Shown piece after piece: positions 46,621 through 56,948 of a stretch of 64,000 nt of DNA. This DNA comes from Xanthobacteraceae bacterium (GTDB lineage: Bacteria > Pseudomonadota > Alphaproteobacteria > Rhizobiales > Xanthobacteraceae): positions 266,722-330,721 of the forward strand of contig JAIELW010000013.1 in assembly GCA_019752575.1 (NCBI GenBank). The letters are read 5' to 3'. The first letter of the stretch is position 1, and every line of letters begins with the position of its first letter. The notes beneath the pieces are model-generated. The model was not told where the DNA came from. It did not search any database and worked only from the letters and a program-made list of their open reading frames with translations. The position numbers and the translations under genes are program-made.

Positions 46621-47700
46621 TTAGCCGCTGGCGTTGCGGTTGTCCATGTCTGCCGGCCCGGCCGGCTCCGTTTCGGCAGGTTGCGCAGAAGCGGTTTCAG
46701 CCGGCGCTTTGGGCTTGCGCTTGCGTTCGCGTTTCGGCGGATCGGGCGGACGCCGGAAGATTCGCACGCGTTTCACCCGGCGCGGGTCGGCGTCGATGAT
46801 TTCGAAATCGAATTCGCCGGGTCCGCGCAGAATTTCGTTCCGGATCGGTACGCGCGCGGCGAGCGTTACCAGAAGGCCGCCGAGGGTATCGACTTCGTCG
46901 GCGGACGCGCCGACATCGAAGCCTTCGCCGACCGCGGCCATCGTCTCGGTGAGCGAAGCGCGCGCGTCGGCGAGGAAACTGCCGTCGCCGAGCGCCACGA
47001 TGCGGCTCTCTTGGTCGTCATGCTCGTCTTCGATGTCGCCGACGATTTCCTCGACGATGTCTTCGATCGAGACGAGGCCGTCGGTGCCGCCGTATTCGTC
47101 GATTACCAGCGCGAGGTGAATGCGCGTCGCCTGCATCTTCACGAGGAGGTCGACGATAGGCATCGAGGGCGGCACATATAATATGCGGCGCGTAATCTTG
47201 GTGTCGGAAAGCGGCTGCGCGAGGTCGATCGACTTCGGATCGAATTTCCTGCGCGTGCGCGTGCGCTTGCCGCTCTGCGCCGCCGCGGCTTGCGCGGTGA
47301 GATACGAGACGAGGTCGCGAATGTGGACCATGCCGGTCGGCTCGTCCAAGGTCTCGCCATAGACCACGAGCCGCGAATGCCCGGCCCTCGCGAAAGTCTG
47401 CAACAACTGGCCGATCGGGATGTCCTGCTTGACCGCAATCATCTCCGCGCGTGCGATCATCACGTCGGCGACGCGCCGCTCGCGTAGCGCAAGCACGTTC
47501 TGCAGCATCGTCTGCTCGGCAGGCGTGAATTCGGGCGCTGTCTGCGCTTTCGGATCCGGCGTTTCCGCCAGCACTTCGGCAAGGTCGGTTCGGATCGACT
47601 TTTTGCGAGAGAGACCGAATTTAGCGAGCACGCGCTCGTGCCAGGGCGATTTACTGTCGCTGTTCTCGTGACCGTTACTTCTGTCGCCGTTATCGCTCAT
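46621..47700 (-). CDS. CorC/HlyC-family CBS-domain protein (YbeX)
   Basis: 359 aa. Two CBS modules (about 75-200; [30 protein letters not shown]) followed by a CorC_HlyC domain ([34 protein letters not shown]) and an acidic/basic tail with proline. It lacks membrane spans, as in YbeX. Proposed roles are in magnesium/cobalt efflux support and ribosome metabolism. It overlaps ybeY by 4 bp. Confidence 0.92.
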   Translation of the reverse strand: MSDNGDRSNGHENSDSKSPWHERVLAKFGLSRKKSIRTDLAEVLAETPDPKAQTAPEFTPAEQTMLQNVLALRERRVADVMIARAEMIAVKQDIPIGQLLQTFARAGHSRLVVYGETLDEPTGMVHIRDLVSYLTAQAAAAQSGKRTRTRRKFDPKSIDLAQPLSDTKITRRILYVPPSMPIVDLLVKMQATRIHLALVIDEYGGTDGLVSIEDIVEEIVGDIEDEHDDQESRIVALGDGSFLADARASLTETMAAVGEGFDVGASADEVDTLGGLLVTLAARVPIRNEILRGPGEFDFEIIDADPRRVKRVRIFRRPPDPPKRERKRKPKAPAETASAQPAETEPAGPADMDNRNASG

Positions 47701-48188
47701 GCGGGTCTCGCGGCAATGCCGCGCTCCGCATAGGGGTCCGGAATGCCGAGCCTCGCCAGTATCTGGCGCTCGCGCGCTTCCATCGTCTCCGCTTCGTCGT
47801 CGTCTTCGTGGTCGTAGCCGAGAAGATGCAAGACGCCGTGCACGACGAGATGCGCAAGATGATTTTCGATCGATTTTGCTTCTTCTTTGGCTTCGCGTTC
47901 CACGGTCTCGAAGGCGAGCACGACGTCGCCGAGAATGCGCGGTGCGCCTGCCGGGGTCTTCATGCGGACGGCGGGGAAGGAGAGCACGTTGGTCGGCTTG
48001 TCTATGCCGCGATGGTGCTTGTTCAGTTCGCGGATGTGCTCGTCGTCCGAAAGCACGACGGAGATTTCAGAAGGCGGCGCATCGTTGTCGAGCATCGCGG
48101 CCTCCGCCGCGCGGCGGACATGCGCCTCGAGATTCGGAATCTTCGACCAGCCTTCCGATTCCGCAGATATGTCGATCGCGAAACTCAA
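47697..48188 (-). CDS. ybeY: Endoribonuclease YbeY
   Basis: 163 aa. Carries the zinc site [16 protein letters not shown], the three-histidine motif that defines the UPF0054 family, and the middle segment [20 protein letters not shown]. It acts in 16S rRNA 3' maturation and ribosome quality control. It overlaps phoH by 4 bp and the CorC gene by 4 bp. Confidence 0.97.
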   Translation of the reverse strand: MSFAIDISAESEGWSKIPNLEAHVRRAAEAAMLDNDAPPSEISVVLSDDEHIRELNKHHRGIDKPTNVLSFPAVRMKTPAGAPRILGDVVLAFETVEREAKEEAKSIENHLAHLVVHGVLHLLGYDHEDDDEAETMEARERQILARLGIPDPYAERGIAARPA

Positions 48189-49228
48189 TTGTTCTTGCCT
48201 TTTTTCTTCTTCTCGTCCGCGTTGTCGTAAGCCGCGACGATGCGGCCGACGAGTTCGTGACGCACGACATCGGCGCCGGTGAACTGAATCTGCGCGATGT
48301 CCTGCACGCCGTTCAAAAGCGCCGTCGCCTCGACCAGACCGGAGCTTTGCCCCGGCGGCAGGTCGATCTGCGAAGGATCGCCGGTAACGATCATGCGCGA
48401 ATGTTCGCCGAGGCGTGTCAGAAACATCTTCATCTGCATCGGCGTGGTGTTCTGCGCCTCATCCAGAATGACCGCGGCGTGCGCGAGCGTTCTGCCGCGC
48501 ATGAAAGCGAGCGGCGCGATTTCGATTTCGCCCGATTGCAAAGCGCGTTCCACGAGGGCGCGGTCCATCAGATCGTAGAGCGCGTCGTACATGGGCCGCA
48601 GATAGGGGTCGACTTTCTCGCGCATGTCGCCGGGCAGGAAGCCGAGCCGCTCGCCCGCCTCGACCGCGGGACGTGAAAGCACGATGCGGTCTACTTCGCG
48701 CCGCTCGTAAAGGAGCACGGCATGCGCGACCGCGAGCCAGGTCTTGCCGGTGCCGGCGGGCCCGATACCGAACACGAGAGTGTTTCTCTGCATCGCCTTG
48801 ATGTAGGCGTCCTGCATCGCAGTGCGCGCGCGCACCGCGCGCTTGCGCAGGCGGATGTCGCCGAAAGCGGTCTTTTCGGCCCCACCGTCGCTGTCAAAGA
48901 AGGAAGTCTGCGTCTGCGCTGCGCGCAGCGCACCTTCGACATCCCCGGAGCTGACGTCGCGCCCCGCGCGCAATTCGTCGTAAAGACCTTCCAGCGTCTT
49001 GCGCGCCTTCTCGCAGGCGTCGCGCGGGCCGTCGATCGACACATGATTGCCGCGCTGGTCGATGGTGACGCCGAGGCGCCGCTCGATCAGCGCGAGATTT
49101 TCGCCGTAGCGCCCGAACAACACGGAAGCCAGCCGGTTATCGTCGAAGGCCACCATAAGGCTCGCCGCGTTGTCGCTGCCGCGCTCCCACGGCGCTTTCT
49201 TGCCGGCTTCAGGACCAGGACTACGCAA
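48185..49228 (-). CDS. PhoH-family ATPase (YbeZ)
   Basis: 347 aa. N-terminal KH-like segment ([24 protein letters not shown]), then the PhoH ATPase with Walker [12 protein letters not shown] (about 145-155), VILDEAQNT and [10 protein letters not shown]. It is an RNA-linked ATPase that works with YbeY. It overlaps miaB by 8 bp, so the genes are tightly coupled. Confidence 0.95.
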   Translation of the reverse strand: MRSPGPEAGKKAPWERGSDNAASLMVAFDDNRLASVLFGRYGENLALIERRLGVTIDQRGNHVSIDGPRDACEKARKTLEGLYDELRAGRDVSSGDVEGALRAAQTQTSFFDSDGGAEKTAFGDIRLRKRAVRARTAMQDAYIKAMQRNTLVFGIGPAGTGKTWLAVAHAVLLYERREVDRIVLSRPAVEAGERLGFLPGDMREKVDPYLRPMYDALYDLMDRALVERALQSGEIEIAPLAFMRGRTLAHAAVILDEAQNTTPMQMKMFLTRLGEHSRMIVTGDPSQIDLPPGQSSGLVEATALLNGVQDIAQIQFTGADVVRHELVGRIVAAYDNADEKKKKGKNN

Positions 49229-50621
49229 ACGCGTTCACCTCCGGGAGGGAATGTTGTGCCGCAAGTTGCGGCGCATTCACGAGTTCGCCCACGATACTGT
49301 AGGCATGTAGCTCGTTGAGCCGCACGCGGGCGGCCGAGCCGATCAGTTCTTTCGGTGCGAAGACCGGAACCGGCTGCAAATAAGGCGTGCGGCCGACGAT
49401 CTGGCCCTCATGGCGACCGGGCTTCTCGAACAACACATCGAGTTCGCGCCCCAGACAGGCGAGATTGAATTCGCGCTGCTGTTCTTCGATCAGGTCCTGC
49501 AAACGGTAGAGCCGCTCGTTTTTCAGGTCTTCCGGAATCTGCGCGCCCATCTCGGCGGCGGGCGTGCCCGGACGCGGGCTGTATTTGAACGTGAAGCACT
49601 GCGCAAAGCGGATTTCGCGCACGAGCGAAAGCGTGTCTTCGAAATCCCGGTCGGTCTCGCCGGGGAAGCCGACGATGAAATCCGACGAGAACGCGATGTC
49701 GGGACGTGCCTTGCGCGCGCGCTCGATGATCGCAAGATAATCCGCGCGCGTGTGCTTGCGGTTCATCTCGTCGAGGATGCGGTCGGAGCCCGACTGCACC
49801 GGCAGATGCAGGAACGGCATCAGCTTTTCGATATCGCGATGCGCTTCGATCAGCTCGTCGTCCATGTCGCGCGGATGGCTCGTCATGTAGCGGATGCGCA
49901 AGAGTTCCGGAATTTCCGCGAGCCGCGCGATCAGCTTCGGGAGCGTCCAGTCGCGGCCGTCGAGACCGCGTCCGTGATAGGCATTCACGTTCTGGCCGAT
50001 CAGCGTGATTTCCTTGACGCCTTGGGCGATCAGCGACTCTGCTTCCGCGAAAATTCTCTCGGCCGAGCGCGACGCTTCGTTGCCGCGCGTATAGGGGACG
50101 ACGCAGAACGTACAGAATTTGTCGCAACCCTCCTGTACGGTCACGAACGCGGAGATGCCGCGCGCGCGGGTGATCTCCGGCTTCGGCGTGGCGAGATGCT
50201 CGAACTTGTCTTCGACCGCGAATTCGGTATCGACCACCGCTTCGCCCGCGTTCGCGCGCGCGACAAGTTCGGAAATGCGATGGATGTTCTGCGGGCCGAC
50301 CACGAGCCGCACCGATGGCGCGCGGCGGATAATTTCCTTGCCTTCGGCCTGCGCCACGCATCCCGCAACCGCGATCATCTGTTCGCGGCCCTGGGCGGCG
50401 GATTCGGCTTTCATTTCGCGCAAGCGGCCGAGTTCCGAATAGACCTTCTCGACCGCCTTCTCGCGGATATGGCACGTGTTCAGGATAATAAGGTCGGCTT
50501 CCTCTGGAGATGGGGTTTCCGTGAAACCGTCGCGCGCCAACGTGTCCGCCATACGACGCGCGTCGTAGACGTTCATCTGGCAGCCGAACGACTTGATATG
50601 AACCTTGCGAGCTTCGCTCAT
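49221..50621 (-). CDS. miaB: tRNA-2-methylthio-N6-dimethylallyladenosine synthase MiaB
   Basis: 466 aa from ATG 50621 ([20 protein letters not shown]); the longer frame to 50678 is rejected. N-terminal MTTase Fe-S domain with its cysteines, a radical-SAM cluster [17 protein letters not shown] (CxxxCxxC) and a C-terminal TRAM domain. It methylthiolates i6A37 of tRNA. It shares the cluster with tsaB, and with the fused tsaE elsewhere in the window, so two A37-modification routes are encoded here. Confidence 0.96.
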   Translation of the reverse strand: MSEARKVHIKSFGCQMNVYDARRMADTLARDGFTETPSPEEADLIILNTCHIREKAVEKVYSELGRLREMKAESAAQGREQMIAVAGCVAQAEGKEIIRRAPSVRLVVGPQNIHRISELVARANAGEAVVDTEFAVEDKFEHLATPKPEITRARGISAFVTVQEGCDKFCTFCVVPYTRGNEASRSAERIFAEAESLIAQGVKEITLIGQNVNAYHGRGLDGRDWTLPKLIARLAEIPELLRIRYMTSHPRDMDDELIEAHRDIEKLMPFLHLPVQSGSDRILDEMNRKHTRADYLAIIERARKARPDIAFSSDFIVGFPGETDRDFEDTLSLVREIRFAQCFTFKYSPRPGTPAAEMGAQIPEDLKNERLYRLQDLIEEQQREFNLACLGRELDVLFEKPGRHEGQIVGRTPYLQPVPVFAPKELIGSAARVRLNELHAYSIVGELVNAPQLAAQHSLPEVNAFA

Positions 50622-50712
50622 CGCGCCGGGAGCACCGTAACCGGAACGCGCAGCCACCCGCCTAAGTTGCGGAGGCAAGGCAGTTCACCCTGTATTGGCA
50701 TGTCGGAAAGTC

Positions 50713-51528
50713 TTAGCGCCTTTCCCCGGCCAAGCAAACGGAATCGTCTAGCAGTTCCGGGCGTCCGGCCAGGGACAGCGAAGTAAGCCTCCTCACCGCC
50801 GATTCCACGTTACGGGACAAGAGCTTGCGGTCGTCCTCGTGGGCGACTTCCATGACCTTTCCGAAGGCTACGGTGACGTCAATTGCCCCTTCGCGCAGCA
50901 CCCGGAGAAGGTGCGGAACGAGGTCCGTATCGCCGTACCAGGCGGCGATTTCACGGTGCTGGCGGCCCATCGGGATGCCGTGGAATTTGCAATAGGCGAT
51001 CGAAACCGGTTGCAGGAACCCGCGGCCGTTCTCTTCCATGGCGTCGCGCAGGCCGCCGAGCAGCGCGGAGCGAAACGGCAATACGCGATTGCCGTCGCTC
51101 GAGGTGCCTTCGCCAAAGAGCACCACGGGGTCGCCGCCGGAAAGCGTCTTTGCGATCGACTCGTTCACTTGCCCGGTACCGTGGCGCTTTGCGCGATCGA
51201 CGAAGATCGAGCGCTGCAGGCGCGCAAATGTGCCGAACAAGGGCCAGCGCGCAATCTCGCTCTTCGCAATGAAGACGAGCGGGCCGGTCGAGCCGAGCAC
51301 GACGATGTCGAGCCAGGAATTGTGATTCGAGACGAACAGAAGCGGGCGATCCGCCGCGGAGGGCGCGCCGAGAATCTTCACTCTTATATTGAGAATCCGG
51401 AGCACCATCCGGTGAAACCACACCGGAAACTTCCGCATCAGCGGCCAGCGCAGCTTCAGCGCGAGCCATTGCACCGGAAGCGCCAGCATCAGTACCAGAA
51501 ACAGAAACAGCCGGATTGCGACGAGCAT
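50713..51528 (-). CDS. 1-acyl-sn-glycerol-3-phosphate acyltransferase-like protein
   Basis: 271 aa. Starts with a hydrophobic segment (VAIRLFLFLVLMLALPVQW) and shows the PlsC H(x4)D motif NHNSWLDIV (about residue 69) and the LFGEGTSSDGNR glycerol-phosphate-binding variant of FPEGTRS. It probably acylates lysophosphatidic acid or another lysophospholipid at the inner membrane. It is 3 bp after fur. Confidence 0.9.
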   Translation of the reverse strand: MLVAIRLFLFLVLMLALPVQWLALKLRWPLMRKFPVWFHRMVLRILNIRVKILGAPSAADRPLLFVSNHNSWLDIVVLGSTGPLVFIAKSEIARWPLFGTFARLQRSIFVDRAKRHGTGQVNESIAKTLSGGDPVVLFGEGTSSDGNRVLPFRSALLGGLRDAMEENGRGFLQPVSIAYCKFHGIPMGRQHREIAAWYGDTDLVPHLLRVLREGAIDVTVAFGKVMEVAHEDDRKLLSRNVESAVRRLTSLSLAGRPELLDDSVCLAGERR

Positions 51529-51531
51529 CGT

Positions 51532-51966
51532 CTAGGAAGACTTGTCCTTGAGGCGCACTGCGTAAAGTTCGAGCCGGTGGCCGACGAGCTTGAAGCCGTG
51601 GCGGCGCGCGATTTCTTCCTGCAGGCGCTCGATTTCCTCGGAGCGGAATTCGATCACGGTGCCGCTGTTCACGTCGATCAGATGGTCGTGATGTTCGTCA
51701 GGTACCTGCTCGTAGCGCGAGCGGCCCTCGCGGAAATCGTGCCGCTCGATGATGCCGGCGTCCTCGAACAGTTTTACGGTGCGATAGACCGTCGAGATCG
51801 AAATCTTGTCGTCGATCGCGACCGCACGGCGATAAAGCTCCTCGACATCCGGATGGTCCTGCGACGAACCGAGTACGCGTGCGATCACGCGGCGCTGTTC
51901 GGTCATGCGCATCCCCTTGGTAGCGCATGCCTGCTCGATCGCGGAGAGTTCCTTTTCGTTCGTCAA
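51532..51966 (-). CDS. Fur-family metal-dependent repressor (Fur/Mur)
   Basis: 144 aa. HTH (MRMTEQRRVIARVLGSS, SISTVYRTVKLFEDAGIIERH) and the metal-binding histidine segment DEHHDHLIDVNSG. The CxxC zinc pair of some Fur proteins is missing. In Rhizobiales this position is often taken by Mur, the manganese-responsive Fur homologue, with iron control left to Irr, whose gene is also in this window. Metal specificity cannot be settled from sequence. Confidence 0.92.
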   Translation of the reverse strand: MTNEKELSAIEQACATKGMRMTEQRRVIARVLGSSQDHPDVEELYRRAVAIDDKISISTVYRTVKLFEDAGIIERHDFREGRSRYEQVPDEHHDHLIDVNSGTVIEFRSEEIERLQEEIARRHGFKLVGHRLELYAVRLKDKSS

Positions 51967-52028
51967 TCGGGACCTCGCAAATTGCGATGTGGATTCTAGA
52001 GGCCGCCTGTTCGCGCGTCCACCCGCAC

Positions 52029-52523
52029 TTATGCGTTCAAATCGCGGCCCAGCACGAGCGCCGCGGCATTTCCTTCCGGCTTACGATAATACCCGGCACG
52101 GCGGCCGACTTCTTTGAAGCCCGCGCGCGCGTAAAGCTTTCGCGCGGACGCATTGCCCTCGTCGACCTCGAGGAACACACGCGATACGCCGGCCGCTGCA
52201 AGACGGCCAAGATGCTTCGAGAGCAGCTTGGTCGCGGTGCCATGACCGCGTTCGCCGGGTGCCAGCGCCACGAGCAGGATTTCCGCTTCGTACTCCACGC
52301 GATGCGAAAGCACAAAGCCGACCACCGCGCCGCGACCGCCGCTGGTTCGCGCGACATGCGCGACCGCCGCGCGATCCGACAATAGCCGCTCGAATTCGTT
52401 CTCGCTCCAGCCGTGGCGGAAGGAAACGCGATGCAGGGCCGCGAGCGCCGATGCGTCTCCCGGCCGCGCATCGAGGATCGCGGGCTCGGCCCTGCGAAAC
52501 AGCGCTGCGAGTTTTCCGATCAT
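52029..52523 (-). CDS. rimI: Ribosomal protein S18-alanine N-acetyltransferase RimI-like
   Basis: 164 aa from ATG 52523, which overlaps the tsaB stop by 4 bp; the longer frame to 52697 is the tsaB shadow. GNAT fold: the acetyl-CoA loop LVALAPGERGHGTATKLL and the FLEVDEGNASARKLYARAGF segment are RimI-like. It likely acetylates the N-terminus of S18 or similar targets. tsaB-rimI adjacency is common. Confidence 0.9.
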   Translation of the reverse strand: MIGKLAALFRRAEPAILDARPGDASALAALHRVSFRHGWSENEFERLLSDRAAVAHVARTSGGRGAVVGFVLSHRVEYEAEILLVALAPGERGHGTATKLLSKHLGRLAAAGVSRVFLEVDEGNASARKLYARAGFKEVGRRAGYYRKPEGNAAALVLGRDLNA

Positions 52524-53206
52524 TGGCGGGCGATGTGATGCGAAGTCTGCGGCGTCACATCGGGCGCGCGCAGATAAAGCGGTTTTGCTGGCGAACGGGT
52601 TGGCTCGGTAGCGGCGGCGAGCCTTGCCACCCATTCGATGCTCGGCTTGGTGCGGACATCGACCGACACGGGTGCGGGACCCGTATGGCGGGGCCATTTC
52701 GACGCAAGCAGCGCCGCGCCCGGACCGACGAGCCGCACCGGTCCGGCGGCAACCGTCAGGATCGCTTCTTCGAGCGGCGTGTGACGCGCGCTCAGGAGTA
52801 CGCGGTGGCCCGCGCCAGCCATGTGAAAGAAAACGTTTCCATGCCGCGCGTCGATCGCGGCAACCACCGGCACCGCCGGATCCTCCTCGATCAGCGGAGC
52901 GCTGAGCGCCGCAAGCGTAGTGATGCCGACCGCCGGCTTGCTTGCCGCCATCGCGATGCCGCGCGCCGCCGAGATGCAGACCCGCAGGCCGGTATAGCTG
53001 CCGGGCCCCACGGTGGTGGCAATGCGATCAAGTTCCGGATAGTCGAGGCCCGCCGCCTTCATCGTATCAGCGATGATCGGGATCAACGCTTCCGCGTGAC
53101 CGCGCCGCATGTCGTGCGAGAGCATCGCGAGAAGCTTCGCTGCCCCGGAATCGAATACCGCCGCCTGACAGGCGTCGAGCGCGGTATCGATCGCTAGAAT
53201 TTTCAT
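52520..53206 (-). CDS. tsaB: tRNA threonylcarbamoyladenosine biosynthesis protein TsaB
   Basis: 228 aa. ASKHA fold, with the opening ILAIDTALDACQAAVFD, GPGSYTGLRVCISAARGIAMA and DARHGNVFF. TsaB scaffolds TsaD and TsaE for t6A37 synthesis. The matching TsaE lies 50 kb away as part of the fusion at 2520-4115. It overlaps rimI by 4 bp. Confidence 0.95.
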   Translation of the reverse strand: MKILAIDTALDACQAAVFDSGAAKLLAMLSHDMRRGHAEALIPIIADTMKAAGLDYPELDRIATTVGPGSYTGLRVCISAARGIAMAASKPAVGITTLAALSAPLIEEDPAVPVVAAIDARHGNVFFHMAGAGHRVLLSARHTPLEEAILTVAAGPVRLVGPGAALLASKWPRHTGPAPVSVDVRTKPSIEWVARLAAATEPTRSPAKPLYLRAPDVTPQTSHHIARQ

Positions 53207-53278
53207 GAACTGCGCAATCCGGAAATCGGTCGCGACGGTCTTAAAGGATACGGGCCGCCCGGTGAAGGCGGCCCGGAT

Positions 53279-53839
53279 CTACATCGGCCGTACTTCCTGC
53301 ACGTCCGGCACGAAATGCCGGAGCAGGTTTTCGATGCCGTTTTTCAGCGTCGCGGTCGAAGACGGGCAGCCGGCGCAGGCGCCTTTCATGTTCAGGAACA
53401 CGACGCCGTCTTTATAGCCGCGGAAGGTGATGTCGCCGCCGTCGTTTGCGACCGCGGGACGCACGCGCGTCTCGATCAATTCCTTGATGGTCGCGACCGT
53501 GCCGGCGTCGTCGGCATCGAAAAATTCCTCGTCGTCGGCGGTCCGCGCCGAGGCGCCGGATTTCAGGATCGGTTCGCCGGAAAGATAGTGCTCCATGATC
53601 GCACCGAGGATCGCAGGCTTCAGGTGCTGCCACTCGCCGTCGGTTTTCGTGACGGTGATGAAGTCCTGCGCGAAAAACACCCCCGATACCTGCGGAATGT
53701 CGAAGAGCTTCGCAGCAAGCGGGGAGCGCGCGGCATCTTCCTTCGAGCGCAGGTCCAGCGTGCCCTCGGGCAGCACCCCTTTGCCGGGCAGGAACTTCAG
53801 TGTGGCCGGGTTCGGCGTGGTTTCGGTCTGAATGAACAT
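53279..53839 (-). CDS. NifU/Nfu-type iron-sulfur scaffold or carrier protein
   Basis: 186 aa. N-terminal Nfu domain (FIQTETTPNPATLKFLPG, the NFU-specific start) and a C-terminal NifU-like domain with CAGCPSS, the CxxC that binds a bridging 4Fe-4S cluster. It carries clusters to late apo-targets. It has GGAGG 8 nt before ATG 53839 and lies 72 bp upstream of tsaB. Confidence 0.94.
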   Translation of the reverse strand: MFIQTETTPNPATLKFLPGKGVLPEGTLDLRSKEDAARSPLAAKLFDIPQVSGVFFAQDFITVTKTDGEWQHLKPAILGAIMEHYLSGEPILKSGASARTADDEEFFDADDAGTVATIKELIETRVRPAVANDGGDITFRGYKDGVVFLNMKGACAGCPSSTATLKNGIENLLRHFVPDVQEVRPM

Positions 53840-53929
53840 CGTTTCGGCCTCCTTCAGGCCAAATCAGCGCTTCTTGCAGGAATGTAGGGTTTCCTGGCCG
53901 GATTCGGAAGGGAGCCGGCGAAAAGCCCT

Positions 53930-54427
53930 TTATGCGAGGGCGTCGAGTTCTTCGTCGGTGAGCTGTCCGGGCACGATCGTGATCGGGATGGTCATGGTGA
54001 CCGAGCGCGAACTTGCGAGCGAAGAAACGAGCGGGCCGGGGCCCTGATTTCCGGTTCCGGCGGCGAGCACCAGCACGCCGATATCGGAATCTTCCTCGAT
54101 CAGCTTCTGGATTTCCTCGGCCATGTTGCCTTCGCGGATGACGCGCTCAGCATCGATGCCGGCAAGATGCCGCGCGCGCGCTGCGAAATGATCGAGCCGC
54201 TTCTCCACCTCGTCGCGGGCCTCCGCGCGCATCAATTCGCCGACACCGAGCCACTGGCGGTTGGCTTCGCCGGTGAAAATGCAGGCCAGCATCACGAGCT
54301 TGCCGCCCGTGCGCACGGCGCGGCGGCTCGCGTAATAGACTGCGCGGTCGCATTCCGGCGTTTCGTCGATCACGACGAGAAATTTTCGATGATGGCCGGA
54401 CTCGAAACTCTGACGCGTGCGGGGCAT
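53930..54427 (-). CDS. Universal stress protein family protein
   Basis: 165 aa from ATG 54427 (MPRTRQSFESG); a GTG at 54460 gives a slightly longer protein but has no ribosome site. UspA fold: FLVVIDETPECDRAVYYASR and the C-terminal DIGVLVLAAGTGNQGPGPLV; the G-2x-G-9x-G(S/T) ATP loop is degenerate. Role unknown. It lies between trpS and nfu. Confidence 0.85.
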   Translation of the reverse strand: MPRTRQSFESGHHRKFLVVIDETPECDRAVYYASRRAVRTGGKLVMLACIFTGEANRQWLGVGELMRAEARDEVEKRLDHFAARARHLAGIDAERVIREGNMAEEIQKLIEEDSDIGVLVLAAGTGNQGPGPLVSSLASSRSVTMTIPITIVPGQLTDEELDALA

Positions 54428-54510
54428 TTCGCTTTTCCGGTTGGCTCCAGAGCCTGCCACGGAGCGGCGGCGCGGCCAAGCAGGCGGAAAGTCGAAGCGT
54501 TACGCAGCGG

Positions 54511-55548
54511 TTACGACTGCACGAAACCGACGATCTTGCCAACGTCCTTCATGGTCTGATTCGCGATCACGCGCGCCCGCGCAGCGCCGTCTGCCAGAAT
54601 CGCATCGATATGCGCGGGATCGGCGGTGAGCCGTTTCATCTCGGCACCGATCGGCCCGAGCTTGGTCACAGCCAATTCAGTCAGCGCTTCCTTGAATTTC
54701 GAAAACTGCGCACCACCGAATTCTTTCAACACACCTTCGGCGGTCTTGTCTGCGAGTGCCGCGTAAATGCCGATCAGGTTGTCGGCCTCGGGGCGCTCTT
54801 TCATTTCCTTGATGCCGGACGGAAGCGGATGCGGATCGGTTTTCGCCTTGCGGAACTTCTGCGCGATGGTGTCGGCATCGTCAGTGAGATTGATCCGCGA
54901 GTTATCTGAGGCGTCCGATTTCGACATTTTCTTGGTGCCGTCGCGCAACGACATCACGCGCGTCGCGGGGCCGGAGATCAGCGGCTCGGTGAGCGGAAAG
55001 AACGCATCGCCGAAACCGAGATCGCTTATCCTTTTGCCGAAGTCGTTGTTGAACTTCTGGGCGATGTCGCGGCACAGCTCGAGATGCTGCTTCTGGTCTT
55101 CGCCGACCGGCACGTGCGTCGCGCGATAGACGAGAATGTCGGCGGCCATGAGATTCGGATAGGCGTAGAGCCCGACCGACGCGTTCTCGCGATCCTTCCC
55201 TGCCTTCTCCTTGAACTGCGTCATGCGATTGAGCCAGCCGAGGCGCGCGATGCAGTTGAAAATCCAGGCAAGCTCCGCATGTCCCGAAACCTGGCTCTGG
55301 TTGAAGACGATGTGCTTCTTCGGGTCGATGCCGCAGGCGATGAAGGCGGCGGTCACCTCGCGGATGTTGCGCGTGAGCTCTTCCGGCTCCTGCCAGACCG
55401 TGATCGCGTGCAGATCGACCACGCAATAGATGCACTCGTGCTGCGCCTGCAATTCGACGAAGCGTTTGATCGCGCCGAGATAATTGCCGAGGTGAAGGTT
55501 TCCGGTGGGTTGAACGCCGGAGAAGACCCGCTGGTGGAAGGCGGCCAT
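54511..55548 (-). CDS. trpS: Tryptophanyl-tRNA synthetase
   Basis: 345 aa from ATG 55548 (GAGGA upstream); the longer frame to 55653 is not conserved. Class I aminoacyl-tRNA synthetase: HIGH-like motif [13 protein letters not shown] (about 15-27) and KMSKS in KKMSKSDAS (about 205). It charges tRNA-Trp. It begins the long minus-strand run that continues through usp and nfu to tsaB. Confidence 0.97.
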   Translation of the reverse strand: MAAFHQRVFSGVQPTGNLHLGNYLGAIKRFVELQAQHECIYCVVDLHAITVWQEPEELTRNIREVTAAFIACGIDPKKHIVFNQSQVSGHAELAWIFNCIARLGWLNRMTQFKEKAGKDRENASVGLYAYPNLMAADILVYRATHVPVGEDQKQHLELCRDIAQKFNNDFGKRISDLGFGDAFFPLTEPLISGPATRVMSLRDGTKKMSKSDASDNSRINLTDDADTIAQKFRKAKTDPHPLPSGIKEMKERPEADNLIGIYAALADKTAEGVLKEFGGAQFSKFKEALTELAVTKLGPIGAEMKRLTADPAHIDAILADGAARARVIANQTMKDVGKIVGFVQS

Positions 55549-55606
55549 CTGAAAATCCTCTGATTTCGCGGGCGTCATGCCACGGCTTGCCCGCCGCTCG
55601 CAAGGT

Positions 55607-55756
55607 TTATGCGGCGGCGCGCCTCGGGCGCAGTTTCGATGGCGAACGGCCATAGAATTCGCGAAATGCCGAATTGAAGCGCCGCAGGCTCTTGAAGCCC
55701 GCGCGAAAGGCGATCGCTGTCACCGGCAGACCGGTTTCGTTGAGCAGTCTTTTCGC
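55607..55756 (-). pseudogene. Remnant of an AraC/Ada-type HTH regulator
   Basis: About 50 codons in an 82-codon frame (ATG 55855) match only the end of an AraC-type DNA-binding domain: [23 protein letters not shown] and [12 protein letters not shown], the second helix-turn-helix as in Ada/AlkA N-terminal domains. The first HTH half and the sensory domain are missing, and the residues before 55756 do not fit the family. Most likely decayed DNA from an older gene; a short functional protein cannot be excluded. Confidence 0.6.
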
Positions 55757-55946
55757 CGAAAGCGGGAAGACGAAAGTGATCTGGATCGCAGATCTTCTGC
55801 CCAACGAAATGAAGCCCGCGATCTCGGCCATGATCGATACGGGCGCCGCTGCCATGCAGAAAGCGTTGGGCGGGAAATAGCCGCCAGAACATTGCGAGGG
55901 CCGCCCGGCTTTGCTACCCGTGCCGGACGCTTGGGGGACCCATCCA

Positions 55947-56942
55947 ATGAACGCGCGCTACGACGTGATCGGCATCGGCAACGCCATCGTCGACGTCCTT
56001 TCCCATTCCGACGAGGATTTTCTGAAGCGGCAGAAGATGCCGAAGGGCTCGATGTCGCTGATCGACGAGCCGCGCGCGGAAGCGATCTATAACGCGATGG
56101 GCCCGGTGATCGAATGTTCGGGCGGCTCGGCCGCGAACACCATCGTCGGTGTTGCGATGCTCGGCGGCAAGGCCGCCTTCATCGGCAAGGTGAAGGAAGA
56201 CGAACTGGGCGAGACGTTCGCCCGCGACATCCGCGCGTCCGGCGTCGCCTATTCGACGCCGATGGCAAAAGACGGCCCTTCCACCGCGCGCTGCTACATT
56301 CTGGTGACGCCGGACGGCCAGCGCACGATGAACACCTACCTCGGCGCCGCGCAAAATCTGACGCCCGCCGACATTTCGGAAGAAGAAGTCGCCGCCGCCT
56401 CGGTGCTTTATCTCGAAGGCTATCTCTGGGATCCGAAGGAAGCTAAGGACGCTTTCGTCAAAGCCGCGAAGATCGCGCACAACGCAAAGCGCACCGTCGC
56501 GCTGACGCTCTCGGATGCGTTCTGTGTGGATCGCTACCGCAAGGAATTTCTCCAGCTCATCCGCAACAAGACCGTCGATTTGCTTTTCGCGAACGAAGCG
56601 GAACTGAAAAGCCTCTACGAATCGAGCGATTTCGACGCGGCGGTAACGGCCCTTCGCAAGGATGCGAATATCGCCGTCGTCACCCGCAGCGAAAAGGGCG
56701 CGATGGTAGTCACGCGCGAGAGCACGGAAACCGTTCCGGCATTTCCGGTCGAGCGCGTGGTCGATACCACCGGGGCGGGAGATCTGTTCGCGGCCGGCTT
56801 TCTGTACGGCCTTTCGCACAATATGCCGCATACGAAATCGCTGCGGCTCGGTGCGCTGTGCGCGGCCGAAATCATCTCGCATATAGGCGCACGCCCTGCG
56901 AAGAACCTGCGCGATCTCGCGAACGAGCATGGATTGCTTTGA
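55947..56942 (+). CDS. PfkB-family carbohydrate/adenosine kinase
   Basis: 331 aa from ATG 55947 (GGGGA 8 nt before); the longer frame to 55911 is rejected. Ribokinase fold with the N-terminal GIGNAIVDVLSH and the C-terminal DTTGAGDLFAAGFLYG signature, whose Asp is the catalytic base. Closest in feel to adenosine-kinase-like proteins of alphaproteobacteria, but the sugar or nucleoside substrate is not assignable. It is convergent with the malic enzyme gene. Confidence 0.9.
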   Translation: MNARYDVIGIGNAIVDVLSHSDEDFLKRQKMPKGSMSLIDEPRAEAIYNAMGPVIECSGGSAANTIVGVAMLGGKAAFIGKVKEDELGETFARDIRASGVAYSTPMAKDGPSTARCYILVTPDGQRTMNTYLGAAQNLTPADISEEEVAAASVLYLEGYLWDPKEAKDAFVKAAKIAHNAKRTVALTLSDAFCVDRYRKEFLQLIRNKTVDLLFANEAELKSLYESSDFDAAVTALRKDANIAVVTRSEKGAMVVTRESTETVPAFPVERVVDTTGAGDLFAAGFLYGLSHNMPHTKSLRLGALCAAEIISHIGARPAKNLRDLANEHGLL

Positions 56943-56948
56943 GACAAG

